From Verrucomicrobia bacterium UBA3214 (lineage in GTDB: Bacteria > Verrucomicrobiota > Kiritimatiellia > RFP12 > UBA1067), in assembly GCA_002363575.1 (NCBI GenBank), contig DEWI01000155.1, positions 1-64,000 of the forward strand: a DNA stretch of 64,000 bases, written 5' to 3'. Under the pieces are notes generated by a model. It worked only from the letters and a program-made list of their open reading frames with translations. It had not been told where the DNA came from and searched no databases. The translations under genes and the position numbers were made by a program. Below, in pieces: positions 43,539 to 52,159 of this stretch. Each line of letters opens with the position of its first letter. Position 1 is the first letter of the stretch.

Positions 43539-44720
43539 ATGGCAGAAAAGCGAGATTATTACGAGGTCCTGGGCGTGGCGAAGACGGCCACGGCGGATGA
43601 AATCAAGTCCGCCTACCGCAAACTCGCCATGAAGTACCATCCAGACCGCAACCCCGGCGACAAGGTCGCCGAGGAGAAGTTCAAGGAAGCCGCGGAAGCC
43701 TACGACGTCCTTCACGATGCCGAGAAACGCCAGCGCTACGATCAATTCGGCCATAAAGCTTTCGAGGGCGGCGCAGGCGGCGGATATGGCGCAGGCGGCA
43801 TGAGCATGGACGACATCTTCTCCATGTTCGGCGATTTGTTCGGCGGCAGGGGCGGCGGCGGTTTTGAAGATTTCTTCGGCGGCGGGCGCGCGAATCGTCG
43901 CGAAGATCCCAACGCTCCGCAGCGCGGCGACGACATGACTTTCCGCCTCGATATCGATTTCGACGAGGCGGTCTTCGGCTCCGAACGCACGATTGACATT
44001 ACTTTGCCGGCGCAGTGTGATGAATGCGGCGGCACGGGCGCTGCGAAAGGATCGCGCCGCACCACATGCCCCACCTGCCATGGCACGGGAGCGGTGATTT
44101 CCGGCGGCGGCTTTTTCCAGATTCGCCAGTCTTGCCCGCGGTGCGGTGGCGAAGGTACGATCATTGAAAAGCCGTGCAGGAAATGCCGCGGCACGGGGCA
44201 TGTCACCAAGCCCCAGCATATCGCGCTCAAGATTCCGCAAGGCGTCGATTCCGGTTCGCGTCTTCGCTTGACAGGCAAAGGCGGCGGCGGAGTGCGCGGC
44301 GGCGAACCCGGCGACCTCTATGTCTTGATCGGCGTTCGCGAGAGCGAGATATTCAATCGCCAGGGACTGGATCTCGGTGTCGATGTGCCCGTCTCGCCGA
44401 TAACCGCGGCGCTCGGCGGCACGGTCGATGTCCCTACGCCGGACGGCATGGCGCAGTTGAAGCTTCCCGCAGGCACGCCGAACGGCAAGGTCTTCCGGCT
44501 GCGCGGCAAGGGCGTGAAGTCTTTCCGCGGCGGCGTCGGCGATCTGGCCGCGCGCATCGTTTTCGAGGTGCCCGTCTCTCTTGGCAAGCATCAGCGCGAG
44601 CTTCTCGAGCAGTTCCAGGCGAGCGTGGATTCGGCCTCATTCCCGCAAGCGCAGGATTTTGCGCGCAGGGCGCGCACGTTTTTCGCTCACAAGGAAAAGC
44701 TTGAAGCGAAGAAAGGGTAG
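43539..44720 (+). CDS. dnaJ: Chaperone DnaJ
   Basis: Type I Hsp40 of 393 residues: J-domain with HPD at 34-36, Gly/Phe region (about 72-120), four CxxCxGxG zinc repeats ([32 protein letters not shown]) and the C-terminal client domains. It stimulates DnaK ATPase. Complete and normal in length. Confidence 0.96.
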   Translation: MAEKRDYYEVLGVAKTATADEIKSAYRKLAMKYHPDRNPGDKVAEEKFKEAAEAYDVLHDAEKRQRYDQFGHKAFEGGAGGGYGAGGMSMDDIFSMFGDLFGGRGGGGFEDFFGGGRANRREDPNAPQRGDDMTFRLDIDFDEAVFGSERTIDITLPAQCDECGGTGAAKGSRRTTCPTCHGTGAVISGGGFFQIRQSCPRCGGEGTIIEKPCRKCRGTGHVTKPQHIALKIPQGVDSGSRLRLTGKGGGGVRGGEPGDLYVLIGVRESEIFNRQGLDLGVDVPVSPITAALGGTVDVPTPDGMAQLKLPAGTPNGKVFRLRGKGVKSFRGGVGDLAARIVFEVPVSLGKHQRELLEQFQASVDSASFPQAQDFARRARTFFAHKEKLEAKKG

Positions 44721-44743
44721 GAGGGAATCAGAATTTGTCCGAC

Positions 44744-44827
44744 GCACCCGTGGTGAAATGGCAGACACGCCGGATTTAGGTTCCGGTGCCGCGAGGCGTG
44801 AGGGTTCGAGTCCCTCCGGGTGCACCA
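44744..44827 (+). tRNA. tRNA-Leu (anticodon UAG)
   Basis: Full cloverleaf of 84 bases: acceptor GCACCCG/CGGGTGC, anticodon stem CCGGA/TCCGG around loop TTTAGGT (anticodon TAG), a class II variable arm GCC-GCGA-GGC, T-loop TTCGAGT and encoded CCA. Lies 23 bases after dnaJ. Confidence 0.96.
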
Positions 44828-44957
44828 ATCGATGACTGCGACGAATGCGCGTGCGAAGATTTGCCGTCTGCCGAATCCATGCACGCGCTTCAGGCGGCGG
44901 CGCGATGGCGCGCTTTCCCCCCAGTCTCCACAGCGAATCGAAAACCGGCAGGGTAAA

Positions 44958-45230
44958 ATGGAAAAGGCGATAATTACAGTAGTGGGCAAGGATGCAGTTG
45001 GCATTCTCGCGAAAACCTGCACGTATCTCGCGGAGGAGAGGATCAATATTCTCGACATCTCCCAGACGGTCGTGCAGGATTATTTCAACATGATGATGAT
45101 CGTGGATCTGGCGAAGTCGGCCGTCCCGTTCGCAAAGATAGCGCAGGATCTCTCTCGCCTTGCAGGCAGGCTCGGCATGGAAATCCGGATTCAGAAGTCT
45201 GAAATCTTCGAGAAGATGCATCGCGTATGA
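44958..45230 (+). CDS. ACT-domain protein (UPF0237-like)
   Basis: ACT domain of 90 residues: [16 protein letters not shown] then [17 protein letters not shown], the usual ligand-binding start. Such proteins sense amino acids. The start is the ATG at 44958, the first good one after the tRNA. Its stop overlaps the ATG of the UPF0210 gene (ATGA), a pairing widely conserved in bacteria. Confidence 0.88.
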   Translation: MEKAIITVVGKDAVGILAKTCTYLAEERINILDISQTVVQDYFNMMMIVDLAKSAVPFAKIAQDLSRLAGRLGMEIRIQKSEIFEKMHRV

Positions 45231-46591
45231 TTACGATCGGCGAGGTTCTGGAAACGAACAAGATGATTCTCGAAGAGAATCTCGATGTTCGCACTATCAC
45301 GATGGGCATAAGCCTCCTCGATTGTGCGCGCGGCACGGTCGCCGAGACTTGCGAAATGATCTACGCAAAGCTCATGCGCCTTGCGGAAAATCTCGTGAAA
45401 ACCGGCGATGATATCGGCAGCGAGTTCGGCGTCCCCGTCATCAACAAGCGGATATCCGTCACGCCGATCGCCATCGTCGGCGCGGGCTGCTGCAAGAAGC
45501 CGGCGGATTTCGTGCGCATAGCGAAGACGCTGGACAAGGCGGCGAAGAAGCTTGGCGTCAATTTCATCGGCGGATATTCCGCGATCGTCTCGAAGGGGAT
45601 GACGAAGGCAGACGCCTTGCTCATTCGCTCCATTCCCGAAGCGCTCGCCGCCACGGAACACATTTGCTCTTCCGTCGTCGTCGGCTCCACAAAGACCGGC
45701 ATCGACATGGACGCCGTGAGAATGATGGGCGAAATCGTCAAGGCGACGGCTGAGCGCACGGCCGCGAAGGATTCGCTGGGCTGCGCCAAGCTCGTCGTCC
45801 TCTGCAATGCGCCGGACGACAATCCATTCATGGCCGGCGCGTTCCACGGCGTCAGCGAAGCGGATGCCATAATCAACGTTGGAGTATCCGGCCCCGGAGT
45901 GGTCAACCACGTTCTGAAGTCGATCCGCGGCGCAGACTTCGAGACGCTGTGCGAGACGATAAAGAGAACGGCGTTCAAGATTACGCGCGTCGGCCAGCTC
46001 GTCGCGCAGGAAGCCGCCAAGCGTCTTGGAGTGCCGTTTGGCATAATCGATCTTTCGCTCGCGCCTACGCCCGCAGTCGGCGATTCCGTTGCCGATATTC
46101 TCCGCGAGATCGGCCTCGAGCATCCCGGCGCGCCGGGCACGACCGCCGCGCTCGCGCTCCTCAATGACCAGGTGAAGAAGGGCGGCGTCATGGCGACGAG
46201 CTATGTCGGCGGGCTTTCCGGCGCTTTCATACCCGTCAGCGAAGACCAGGGAATGATAGATGCAGTGGACGCCGGCGCGTTGACGATCGAGAAGCTGGAA
46301 GCGATGACGTGCGTATGTTCCGTCGGACTCGACATGATCGCCATACCCGGCGACACCCCCGCATCGGCGATTTCCGGGATCATTGCCGACGAAGCGGCGA
46401 TAGGCATGGTGAATCAGAAGACGACGGCCGTGCGCGTTATTCCCGTCATCGGGAAAACAGTCGGCGACACGGTGGAATTCGGCGGCCTGCTTGGCCATGC
46501 GCCGGTAATGGCCGTGAACAAGTTTTCTTGCGAGGCTTTCGTGTCGCGGCGAGGCCGCATTCCCGCTCCAATTCACTCCTTCAAGAATTGA
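45227..46591 (+). CDS. UPF0210 / PFL-family protein (DUF711)
   Basis: Cytoplasmic protein of 454 residues in the UPF0210 family, structurally related to pyruvate formate-lyase-like barrels but with no known reaction. [21 protein letters not shown] and the Gly-rich [14 protein letters not shown] are recognisable. Coupled to the ACT protein, which may sense its regulator or substrate. Confidence 0.87.
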   Translation: MITIGEVLETNKMILEENLDVRTITMGISLLDCARGTVAETCEMIYAKLMRLAENLVKTGDDIGSEFGVPVINKRISVTPIAIVGAGCCKKPADFVRIAKTLDKAAKKLGVNFIGGYSAIVSKGMTKADALLIRSIPEALAATEHICSSVVVGSTKTGIDMDAVRMMGEIVKATAERTAAKDSLGCAKLVVLCNAPDDNPFMAGAFHGVSEADAIINVGVSGPGVVNHVLKSIRGADFETLCETIKRTAFKITRVGQLVAQEAAKRLGVPFGIIDLSLAPTPAVGDSVADILREIGLEHPGAPGTTAALALLNDQVKKGGVMATSYVGGLSGAFIPVSEDQGMIDAVDAGALTIEKLEAMTCVCSVGLDMIAIPGDTPASAISGIIADEAAIGMVNQKTTAVRVIPVIGKTVGDTVEFGGLLGHAPVMAVNKFSCEAFVSRRGRIPAPIHSFKN

Positions 46592-46598
46592 TTGCGCG

Positions 46599-47087
46599 AT
46601 GAAGCCTACGTTTGCAGTTCTCGCGATCTCCGCGCTTGTGGCGTCAGCCGCTTTCCCTTCCACGCCAGAATACGGCGGCGCGGATTTCTTCGCGCTTGAT
46701 CGCTGGTTCTGCGGCGCGGCCGGTTCGCTCGCGCTTCCGCAAGGCGGCGCGGAGCCGCGGCGCGCCGGCGGCGGTGCCGTTCGCGCAGGCTACTATCTGA
46801 ACGAGTTCTGGGCGTTGGAGGCGGAAGGCTCGCTTCTGGAAAACCAGCAGGTTCTCGGGGGCGATGTCCTCTGGCACTGGTGGGGCTACGAGAGGCTGGA
46901 TCCTTTCTTTACGTTCGGCGCGCGCTGCTGGATCGGCGCGGATTCCGGCCCGTCAGGCGGTTTGGGGACTTTCTACCATCTCGACGATCACTGGTCGCTT
47001 AGATTCGATGTGCATTCGACGCTTGGCGTCGAATCCGGCGCTTCGATGATATACCAGTTCTCTTTCGGCGTCCAGCGCAGTTGGTGA
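46599..47087 (+). CDS. Small secreted outer-membrane beta-barrel protein
   Basis: Protein of 162 residues with a signal peptide (cut near ASA-AF at about 18) and alternating beta-strands rich in aromatic residues and glycine, ending QFSFGVQRSW with a terminal aromatic residue, the usual outer-membrane insertion signal. The size fits an eight-strand barrel of the OmpA/OmpX type. Function unknown. It starts 7 bases after the UPF0210 stop. Confidence 0.68.
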   Translation: MKPTFAVLAISALVASAAFPSTPEYGGADFFALDRWFCGAAGSLALPQGGAEPRRAGGGAVRAGYYLNEFWALEAEGSLLENQQVLGGDVLWHWWGYERLDPFFTFGARCWIGADSGPSGGLGTFYHLDDHWSLRFDVHSTLGVESGASMIYQFSFGVQRSW

Positions 47088-47112
47088 GTCTATCGAGGGA
47101 GCGTTGTTTCAC

Positions 47113-47895
47113 ATGAAAGCTCTGGAAGAAATTCTTGATGAAGTACGCGGGAAAATCGCGGCTGCGGCGCATCGCGCCGGACGCGATCCTTCCGAAATCG
47201 AAATCATCGCCGTGACGAAGACGCATGGCGAGGATGTCGTGCGCGAAGCTCGCGATGCCGGCCTTTCGATCGTCGGCGAAAACAAAGTCCAGGAAGCGAT
47301 GTGGAAGAAGGCGCAGTCTCCCGGCGGCATCGAATGGCATCTGATAGGCCATTTGCAGAGCAACAAAGTGCGGCATGCCCTCGAGACTTTCGACTTCATC
47401 CATTCGGTCGATTCCATCAAGCTCGCCGATCGCATTCAGTCCGTCGCCGAGGCGATGGGTGCGCGCGTCCGCATTCTCCTCGAAGTCAATGTCTCCGGCG
47501 AAAAATCGAAGAGCGGGATGGCGCCCGGCGCGGTTGGCGCCGCGATCCGCCATATCACGGAGCGATGCCCGCGCATTACTCTCGAAGGCTTTATGACGAT
47601 GGCGCCTTTTTCGGAGAATCCCGAAGATGCGCGCCCGTATTTCCGCGCCCTTCGCGAATTGCGCGATGCGATGGAGCGCGAATTCGGCGCGCACTTCCCG
47701 CGCCTTTCCATGGGCATGAGCGGCGACTACGAAACAGCGGTCGAAGAGGGCGCAACGTGGGTACGTTTGGGCACCGTCCTTTTCGGCGAGAGGCCGCGCA
47801 TCAAAACCGTGCGCGCCCAAGCCGATGACGATCCAATCGGCGGCGGGCTGGATTCATATTCCGGCGCCGGCCCGACAGTGCGCATCCTCGATTGA
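47113..47895 (+). CDS. yggS: YggS/PLPBP-family pyridoxal phosphate homeostasis protein
   Basis: PLP-binding protein of 260 residues; the cofactor lysine is in IAVTKTH (Lys36), followed by GENKVQEA, WHLIGHLQSNKVR and MGMSGDYETAVEEGATWVRLGTVLFG. It buffers PLP and has no known catalysis. ATG at 47113 is preferred to the TTG three codons earlier. The end is about 35 residues longer than in E. coli YggS. Confidence 0.92.
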   Translation: MKALEEILDEVRGKIAAAAHRAGRDPSEIEIIAVTKTHGEDVVREARDAGLSIVGENKVQEAMWKKAQSPGGIEWHLIGHLQSNKVRHALETFDFIHSVDSIKLADRIQSVAEAMGARVRILLEVNVSGEKSKSGMAPGAVGAAIRHITERCPRITLEGFMTMAPFSENPEDARPYFRALRELRDAMEREFGAHFPRLSMGMSGDYETAVEEGATWVRLGTVLFGERPRIKTVRAQADDDPIGGGLDSYSGAGPTVRILD

Positions 47896-47952
47896 CCCTA
47901 AACCGAAGGCTCTCCCGATGTCTTGCGGGCGCGGGGAGGAGCGGTAAAACCT

Positions 47953-48139
47953 CGAAGGTGTCGCCTTTTCAAGTGATACCTATCGCCCTTGCAAGTGATA
48001 CCTATCGCCCCTGCAAGTGATACCTATCGCCTCATCAAGCGATACCTATCGCCTCATCAAGCGATAGGTATCGCTTCGTCGAGCGATAGGTATCGGTCAG
48101 GGAGGGGATAGGTATCGGTTTAATGGGCGACGCCTGTCA
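47953..48139. repeat. Intergenic array 2 of 22-bp repeats with a CGATA-NN-TATCG dyad
   Basis: Seven clear units start at 47975, 47997, 48019, 48041, 48063, 48085 and 48107, exactly 22 bp apart, with degenerate units in register at 47953 and 48129. The first four have CC in the centre (GATACCTATCG), the last three GG, so orientation flips in the middle. The final unit, GACGCCTGTC, resembles the final unit of array 1, GACGCCCGTC. Confidence 0.9.
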
Positions 48140-48447
48140 CGACGCCGCCGGTACCTGCCGTTTTAATGATTCTTTCTGGCTGTTATGTCTAAAAATCAGC
48201 GGGAAGGAGCTGCACTTTTCCCCCTTTAGACGCGCAAGGCGAGCGGCCGTGCCGAGACAAGTCAAAAAACGGGCAAACTCTAGTATTTTCCCCCATGGAA
48301 GGGGGAACGCTGGTTATGGTATAATACGCATTGATGCCAAAGTATGCGTTTCATAAGGAGAAATAAAGGAAGTGTCTTCCGAAATGTTGCGACACTACAT
48401 ATCGTGCGAAACCCAAATAATACACATTTTGAAATACTCCACAAAAA
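48140..48447 (+). other. Rest of the 47896-48447 gap: inverted repeat, promoter and leader of the phosphatase gene
   Basis: A perfect inverted repeat TTCCCCC/GGGGGAA (48288-48294 with 48301-48307) overlaps the -35 region. After the promoter, the leader holds AAGGAG (48355-48360), a small GGAAG/CTTCC hairpin (48368-48380), and an AT-rich stretch before the ATG at 48448. Small frames starting at 48372 or 48384 run out of frame into the phosphatase gene. No gene is called. Confidence 0.5.
48317..48325 (+). promoter_or_regulatory. Extended -10 promoter upstream of the tyrosine phosphatase
   Basis: TTATGGTATAATACG, about 120 bases before the ATG. Confidence 0.68.
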
Positions 48448-48903
48448 ATGAAAATACTTTTTGTTTGCCACGGGAACATATGCCGCTCGCCGATGGCCGA
48501 GTTTGTCTGCCGGCATATTCTCGCCCGCGAAGGCGTGGATGATGTGCAGGTGGAATCGGCCGCCTTGCACAATGATGAAATCGGCAATGACACCGACTCG
48601 CGGACATTGCGCATATTGCGTCGCGAGGGCATTCCTTTCTCGCCGCGCAGAGCATGGCGTCTCACAAGGGCAAAGGCTCTTGATTACGATTTGATTGTCG
48701 GCATGGACGGCGAGAATATGCGCGACCTGCGAAATATTTTGAGCGAGGCCGATCCGCCGCGCGTCTGCACGATGCTGTCGTTTCTCGGTCGTCCCGGGGA
48801 GTCTGTCGCCGATCCTTGGTACACCGGCGATTTCGAACTGACGTACAGGCAGATCGCCGCTGCATGCGAGGCGCTCGTCCGCCAACTCTGCGCCAAGCCA
48901 TAA
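48448..48903 (+). CDS. Low-molecular-weight protein-tyrosine-phosphatase
   Basis: Cytoplasmic phosphatase of 151 residues. The P-loop CHGNICRSP (Cys7, Arg13) and the general-acid loop DPWYTGDF are complete. Related bacterial enzymes act on tyrosine kinases of polysaccharide export or on arginine phosphate; the target here is unknown. The ATG has no Shine-Dalgarno at normal distance. A perfect hairpin follows the stop. Confidence 0.93.
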   Translation: MKILFVCHGNICRSPMAEFVCRHILAREGVDDVQVESAALHNDEIGNDTDSRTLRILRREGIPFSPRRAWRLTRAKALDYDLIVGMDGENMRDLRNILSEADPPRVCTMLSFLGRPGESVADPWYTGDFELTYRQIAAACEALVRQLCAKP

Positions 48904-48928
48904 GCCGTTCGCACTCCGAACGGCGTTT
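48904..48928 (+). terminator. Intrinsic terminator after the tyrosine phosphatase
   Basis: Perfect 8-bp stem GCCGTTCG/CGAACGGC on a CACTC loop, immediately after the TAA and followed by GTTT. The T-run is short. Confidence 0.62.
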
Positions 48929-49021
48929 GCGTCTGCAAAGGCAAGGCTTCCCATCCGCGCATGGATAAGCCATTGTCAAAGCCAGTTGCCTTCAGAAGCC
49001 CCGGCAAGGCGCTGCGCGATG

Positions 49022-49840
49022 TTACGGCTGCTTTATTTTCATCGTGTAGCCGTTGAATTCGTGGGTGTTGTAGAGCGGGGCGGAATCATCCACGCCCAAT
49101 CCCATTGCCTTGCGAATCTTCAAGAAATCCTTGACGCCTTTCTCGCCGACTTGCTGAACGCGAGCGCCATGCCCGGAGGCAAGCAGCAAAACCTGACAAT
49201 AGGCGTCTGCATTCTCCGCGAACCATTCCGCTTCTTCGATATCGCGACCGCCGCAGACAATGCCATGATTCTCCATAAAGACTACATTTCCCTTTTTCGC
49301 GGCTTCTGCGACGCTTTCGGCCACTTCATCCGTGCCAGGCGTCGCGTACGGCGCGATCGGAATCTGGTTCAGGAAGATATCCGCTTCGGGATTGATGCCG
49401 TTGGGCGGCACGATGCCGGCGAAGACGAACGCATTGCAATGCGGCGGGTGGCAGTGCATGCAGGCGTTCATCCCAGTGGCTTTCATCATCGCAATATGGA
49501 CTTTGACTTCGCTTGTGCGCGGGCGGTAGCCGCAGAGTTGTCCGGCGTTGAAATCGACTAGGCATATATCTTCCGGCTTCATGAAGCCCTTGCAGCAAAG
49601 CGTCGGCGAGCAGAGAACGAGATCTTCGCCGACGCGCACGGATAGATTTCCGCCATTGCCGTCGGTGTAGCCCTTGTTGTATATGCGCCGCCCCATCTCG
49701 CATATCTGTTCTTTGACTTTGGCGATTTCGGGAGAGGCAAAAAATGCGTCAAGCTCTTCGCGCGTCTTGGGTTGCGGGCCGTTTTTCCAATCGTAGGCGC
49801 GATCGACGAGCGGCGGGTTGATGTAAAGTGTGCTGTCCAT
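49022..49840 (-). CDS. Class II aldolase/adducin-family protein (sugar-phosphate aldolase-like)
   Basis: Zinc aldolase fold of 272 residues. GNGGNLSVR binds phosphate, and the zinc His are in MHCHPPH and ENHGIV. Family members split fuculose-, rhamnulose- or ribulose-phosphates; an extended N-terminus and the acidic EEAEWFAENADAY helix are closest to the rhamnulose-1-phosphate aldolase type. A deoxysugar role would fit the GH95 fucosidase next door. The -10 box ends six bases before the ATG. Confidence 0.84.
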   Translation of the reverse strand: MDSTLYINPPLVDRAYDWKNGPQPKTREELDAFFASPEIAKVKEQICEMGRRIYNKGYTDGNGGNLSVRVGEDLVLCSPTLCCKGFMKPEDICLVDFNAGQLCGYRPRTSEVKVHIAMMKATGMNACMHCHPPHCNAFVFAGIVPPNGINPEADIFLNQIPIAPYATPGTDEVAESVAEAAKKGNVVFMENHGIVCGGRDIEEAEWFAENADAYCQVLLLASGHGARVQQVGEKGVKDFLKIRKAMGLGVDDSAPLYNTHEFNGYTMKIKQP

Positions 49841-49846
49841 GGAAGT

Positions 49847-49855
49847 ATTATATCA
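49847..49855 (-). promoter_or_regulatory. Extended -10 promoter of the class II aldolase gene
   Basis: Minus-strand AAATATGATATAATAC, six bases from the ATG; predicted leaderless start. Confidence 0.74.
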
Positions 49856-49962
49856 TATTTATGCGCGGTCATGCCGTGCGAGTTGGTGTGTGCGACCTAT
49901 TGGCGAGATTCGGCCGGCCATGATGCCGGTGAAGCACGAAGAGGCATAGTGCCGGCAGGCGA

Positions 49963-52134
49963 TCAGTCGTTCTTGCCGCCGGCAAGGATGACGAGGGAAT
50001 CCTTGTCGGCATTATGGAGTTTGTACGAGACAAGACGCCCGCCTGCCCATTTCAAATCTACGGCGCCGCCGCCGCGAATTCGCAATCCTCTGACCTCGCC
50101 ATCCGGCCAAACCGATGGAAGGGCGGGGAGCAGGCGGACGATGGTTTTGCCTTCCGGCGTCCTTTCATGACTCTGCACAAGCATTTCGCATACGGCGGCT
50201 GTCATGCCGAGATTTCCGTCGATCTGGAATGGCGGGTGCGTGGCCAGAAGGTTTGGAAGGGTGTTGAAGCGCAGCAGCCCCTCGAGCATTGCGGCGGCAC
50301 GGTCGGCATCTCCCAGACGCGCCCATATCGCCGCGCGCCACGGCCAAGTCCACGAGCGGCGGGAATCTTTCTGTGTCGTCCGGCCTACCGAGAGGGATAT
50401 GGCGGCGGCCTTTGCCAATTCCGGCGTGGCGGATTTGGAAATTGTCGAGCCGGGATAGACGGCGAAGAGGTGGGAAGTGTGGCGGTGGTTGTCGTGTTTG
50501 ACATCGATATCCTCCTGCCACTCCTGAAGCTGGCCCCACGAGCCTATCTTGTCTCCGCCAAGACGCGAAAGGATTTTTCGGGCATTCTCGGCGATCGAAG
50601 GCTTGGCTTTGACAAGCGCGGCGGCTTGCGCGACGCATTGGAGAAGCTCGCGCATCATTTGCTGGTCGTGCATCACGCCATCGGCTACCGGGCCGTGTTC
50701 CGGACTCCAGCCGTCTTTGACGAGCAGAGTGCCTTCCGGGCCTTCTACGAGATGGGTGGAGATGAACGTATAGCTGTTCAGCAGCAGCGGCCACGCCGTC
50801 TCGCGCAAGAATTTGTCGTCGCGCGTGAACAGGAAGTGGTCCCACGCCATGATCGCCATCCATGGCGCGCCGGCGAAATTCCATTTCCATCCGCCTCCGC
50901 CGAAAGCGTTCAGCGAGGTCCTATAGGCGACGCCATTGGAGCCGGGAAATGCGAGCGCGGTTTCTTTCGCGGCCGTTCTCCCTGCGGCGACGAGCCAGCG
51001 CGCGAGTGGTTGCCAAGTCGCGGAGATATTGGCGGTATCCGCCGCCCAGTAGTTCATCTGGAGATTGATATTGGTGTGGTAGTCCGAATGCCACGAGGGG
51101 TTGTTCTCCGCATTCCACAGTCCTTGAAGATTTGCGGGAAGGGCAGAAGGGCCGCGAGATGATGAAAGCAGCAAGTATCGCCCGAGATTTACTTGCGTTT
51201 CGATGAGGTCGGCAAATGCCGCGGCGAGCGGTGGATACTCGGGCTGCTCGCGGCCGGCGCGAACGTAATCAAGGCGCGCCCGCGTCGGCAGCGCGTCCCA
51301 TGCCGGGGAGCGCGGCTTCGCGAGATTGATCGCGAATTTGCCGCTGGCGGATTTCCACTCTGCGGCGTGGCGGGCTTTCAGACGCTCGAAATCGCCTTTG
51401 AAAGGCTCGGCGTATTGCGGGCAAGGCAAGCCGAGGCCGAAATCTTCGCGCGTGAGATCGTAGGCGGTCTTTGCGCGCAGCCAGACGACGAGATTAGTGC
51501 CGCCGTTCATCTGCCAATCTACGCGCGCGGCGTACGCGAGCGCATTGGAGAGAGTGCCGGCGAAGCCGAGGGAATTGGCGCCGAGCCGAGAGGGCGTCTC
51601 GGAATGCGCGCCCGTCAAAGAGATGCGTGCATCGAAAGGCGCAGAGGAAACGAAGCGCAAGGCAATGACATCGTCGGCGGCGCTCGCGAAAGCTTCGCGA
51701 AGGATGAAGCTGCCGTCGGCGCGCCTGATTTCGACGCGATGGATTGCGTTTGCGAGATCGAGTATGCGCGAATAGCCAGAGATGGCAGGTGCGGCGCCCG
51801 AGCGATCAATCAGCTCTATCGCCAGTTCGCCGAAGTTCTGATAATCGCCTACGGTACGGTCGGTGGCGGCGCTTTTTTTGTCGCCTGAGGTTCCCGAGAA
51901 ATTGAAGTCGCCCGTCCAGAGGGAATCGCAGTTGAATTGCACCGACTCTTTGTGCACTCCGCCGGTGAGCATCGCGCCGATTCTGCCATTGCCTATCGGA
52001 TAGCGTTGCGATTGCCAGAATTCCGGCGCTTCTTGCGCGGGGCGATCGTCGAAAATGATTTCGCCGGAAAAGCAGCTTCCGGGGATGGCGAAAGCAGTCA
52101 GAAAAGCGATTGCGGGGAGTCCGGGTGTTTTCAT
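49963..52134 (-). CDS. Secreted GH95-family glycoside hydrolase (alpha-L-fucosidase type)
   Basis: Protein of 723 residues with a signal peptide (1-20). After a beta-domain (RYPIGNGRIGAMLTGG) comes the (alpha/alpha)6 barrel: NLQGLWNAENNPSW with N-rich HTNINLQMNYW, WSPEHGP holding the likely acid Glu, HRHTSHLFAVYPG, and PPFQIDGNLG near the end. Founding members remove alpha-1,2-fucose by inversion; other GH95 enzymes act on galactosides. The frame is open further upstream, but the ATG at 52134 with a signal peptide, 25 bases after the preceding stop, is the real start. Confidence 0.9.
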   Translation of the reverse strand: MKTPGLPAIAFLTAFAIPGSCFSGEIIFDDRPAQEAPEFWQSQRYPIGNGRIGAMLTGGVHKESVQFNCDSLWTGDFNFSGTSGDKKSAATDRTVGDYQNFGELAIELIDRSGAAPAISGYSRILDLANAIHRVEIRRADGSFILREAFASAADDVIALRFVSSAPFDARISLTGAHSETPSRLGANSLGFAGTLSNALAYAARVDWQMNGGTNLVVWLRAKTAYDLTREDFGLGLPCPQYAEPFKGDFERLKARHAAEWKSASGKFAINLAKPRSPAWDALPTRARLDYVRAGREQPEYPPLAAAFADLIETQVNLGRYLLLSSSRGPSALPANLQGLWNAENNPSWHSDYHTNINLQMNYWAADTANISATWQPLARWLVAAGRTAAKETALAFPGSNGVAYRTSLNAFGGGGWKWNFAGAPWMAIMAWDHFLFTRDDKFLRETAWPLLLNSYTFISTHLVEGPEGTLLVKDGWSPEHGPVADGVMHDQQMMRELLQCVAQAAALVKAKPSIAENARKILSRLGGDKIGSWGQLQEWQEDIDVKHDNHRHTSHLFAVYPGSTISKSATPELAKAAAISLSVGRTTQKDSRRSWTWPWRAAIWARLGDADRAAAMLEGLLRFNTLPNLLATHPPFQIDGNLGMTAAVCEMLVQSHERTPEGKTIVRLLPALPSVWPDGEVRGLRIRGGGAVDLKWAGGRLVSYKLHNADKDSLVILAGGKND

Positions 52135-52159
52135 CTGTCGTCGGTTTTGTTGGCTTATT

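Noticed and set aside
48123-48356. 77-codon frame after array 2
   Set aside because: Runs through the inverted repeat and promoter of the phosphatase gene; no Shine-Dalgarno or homology.
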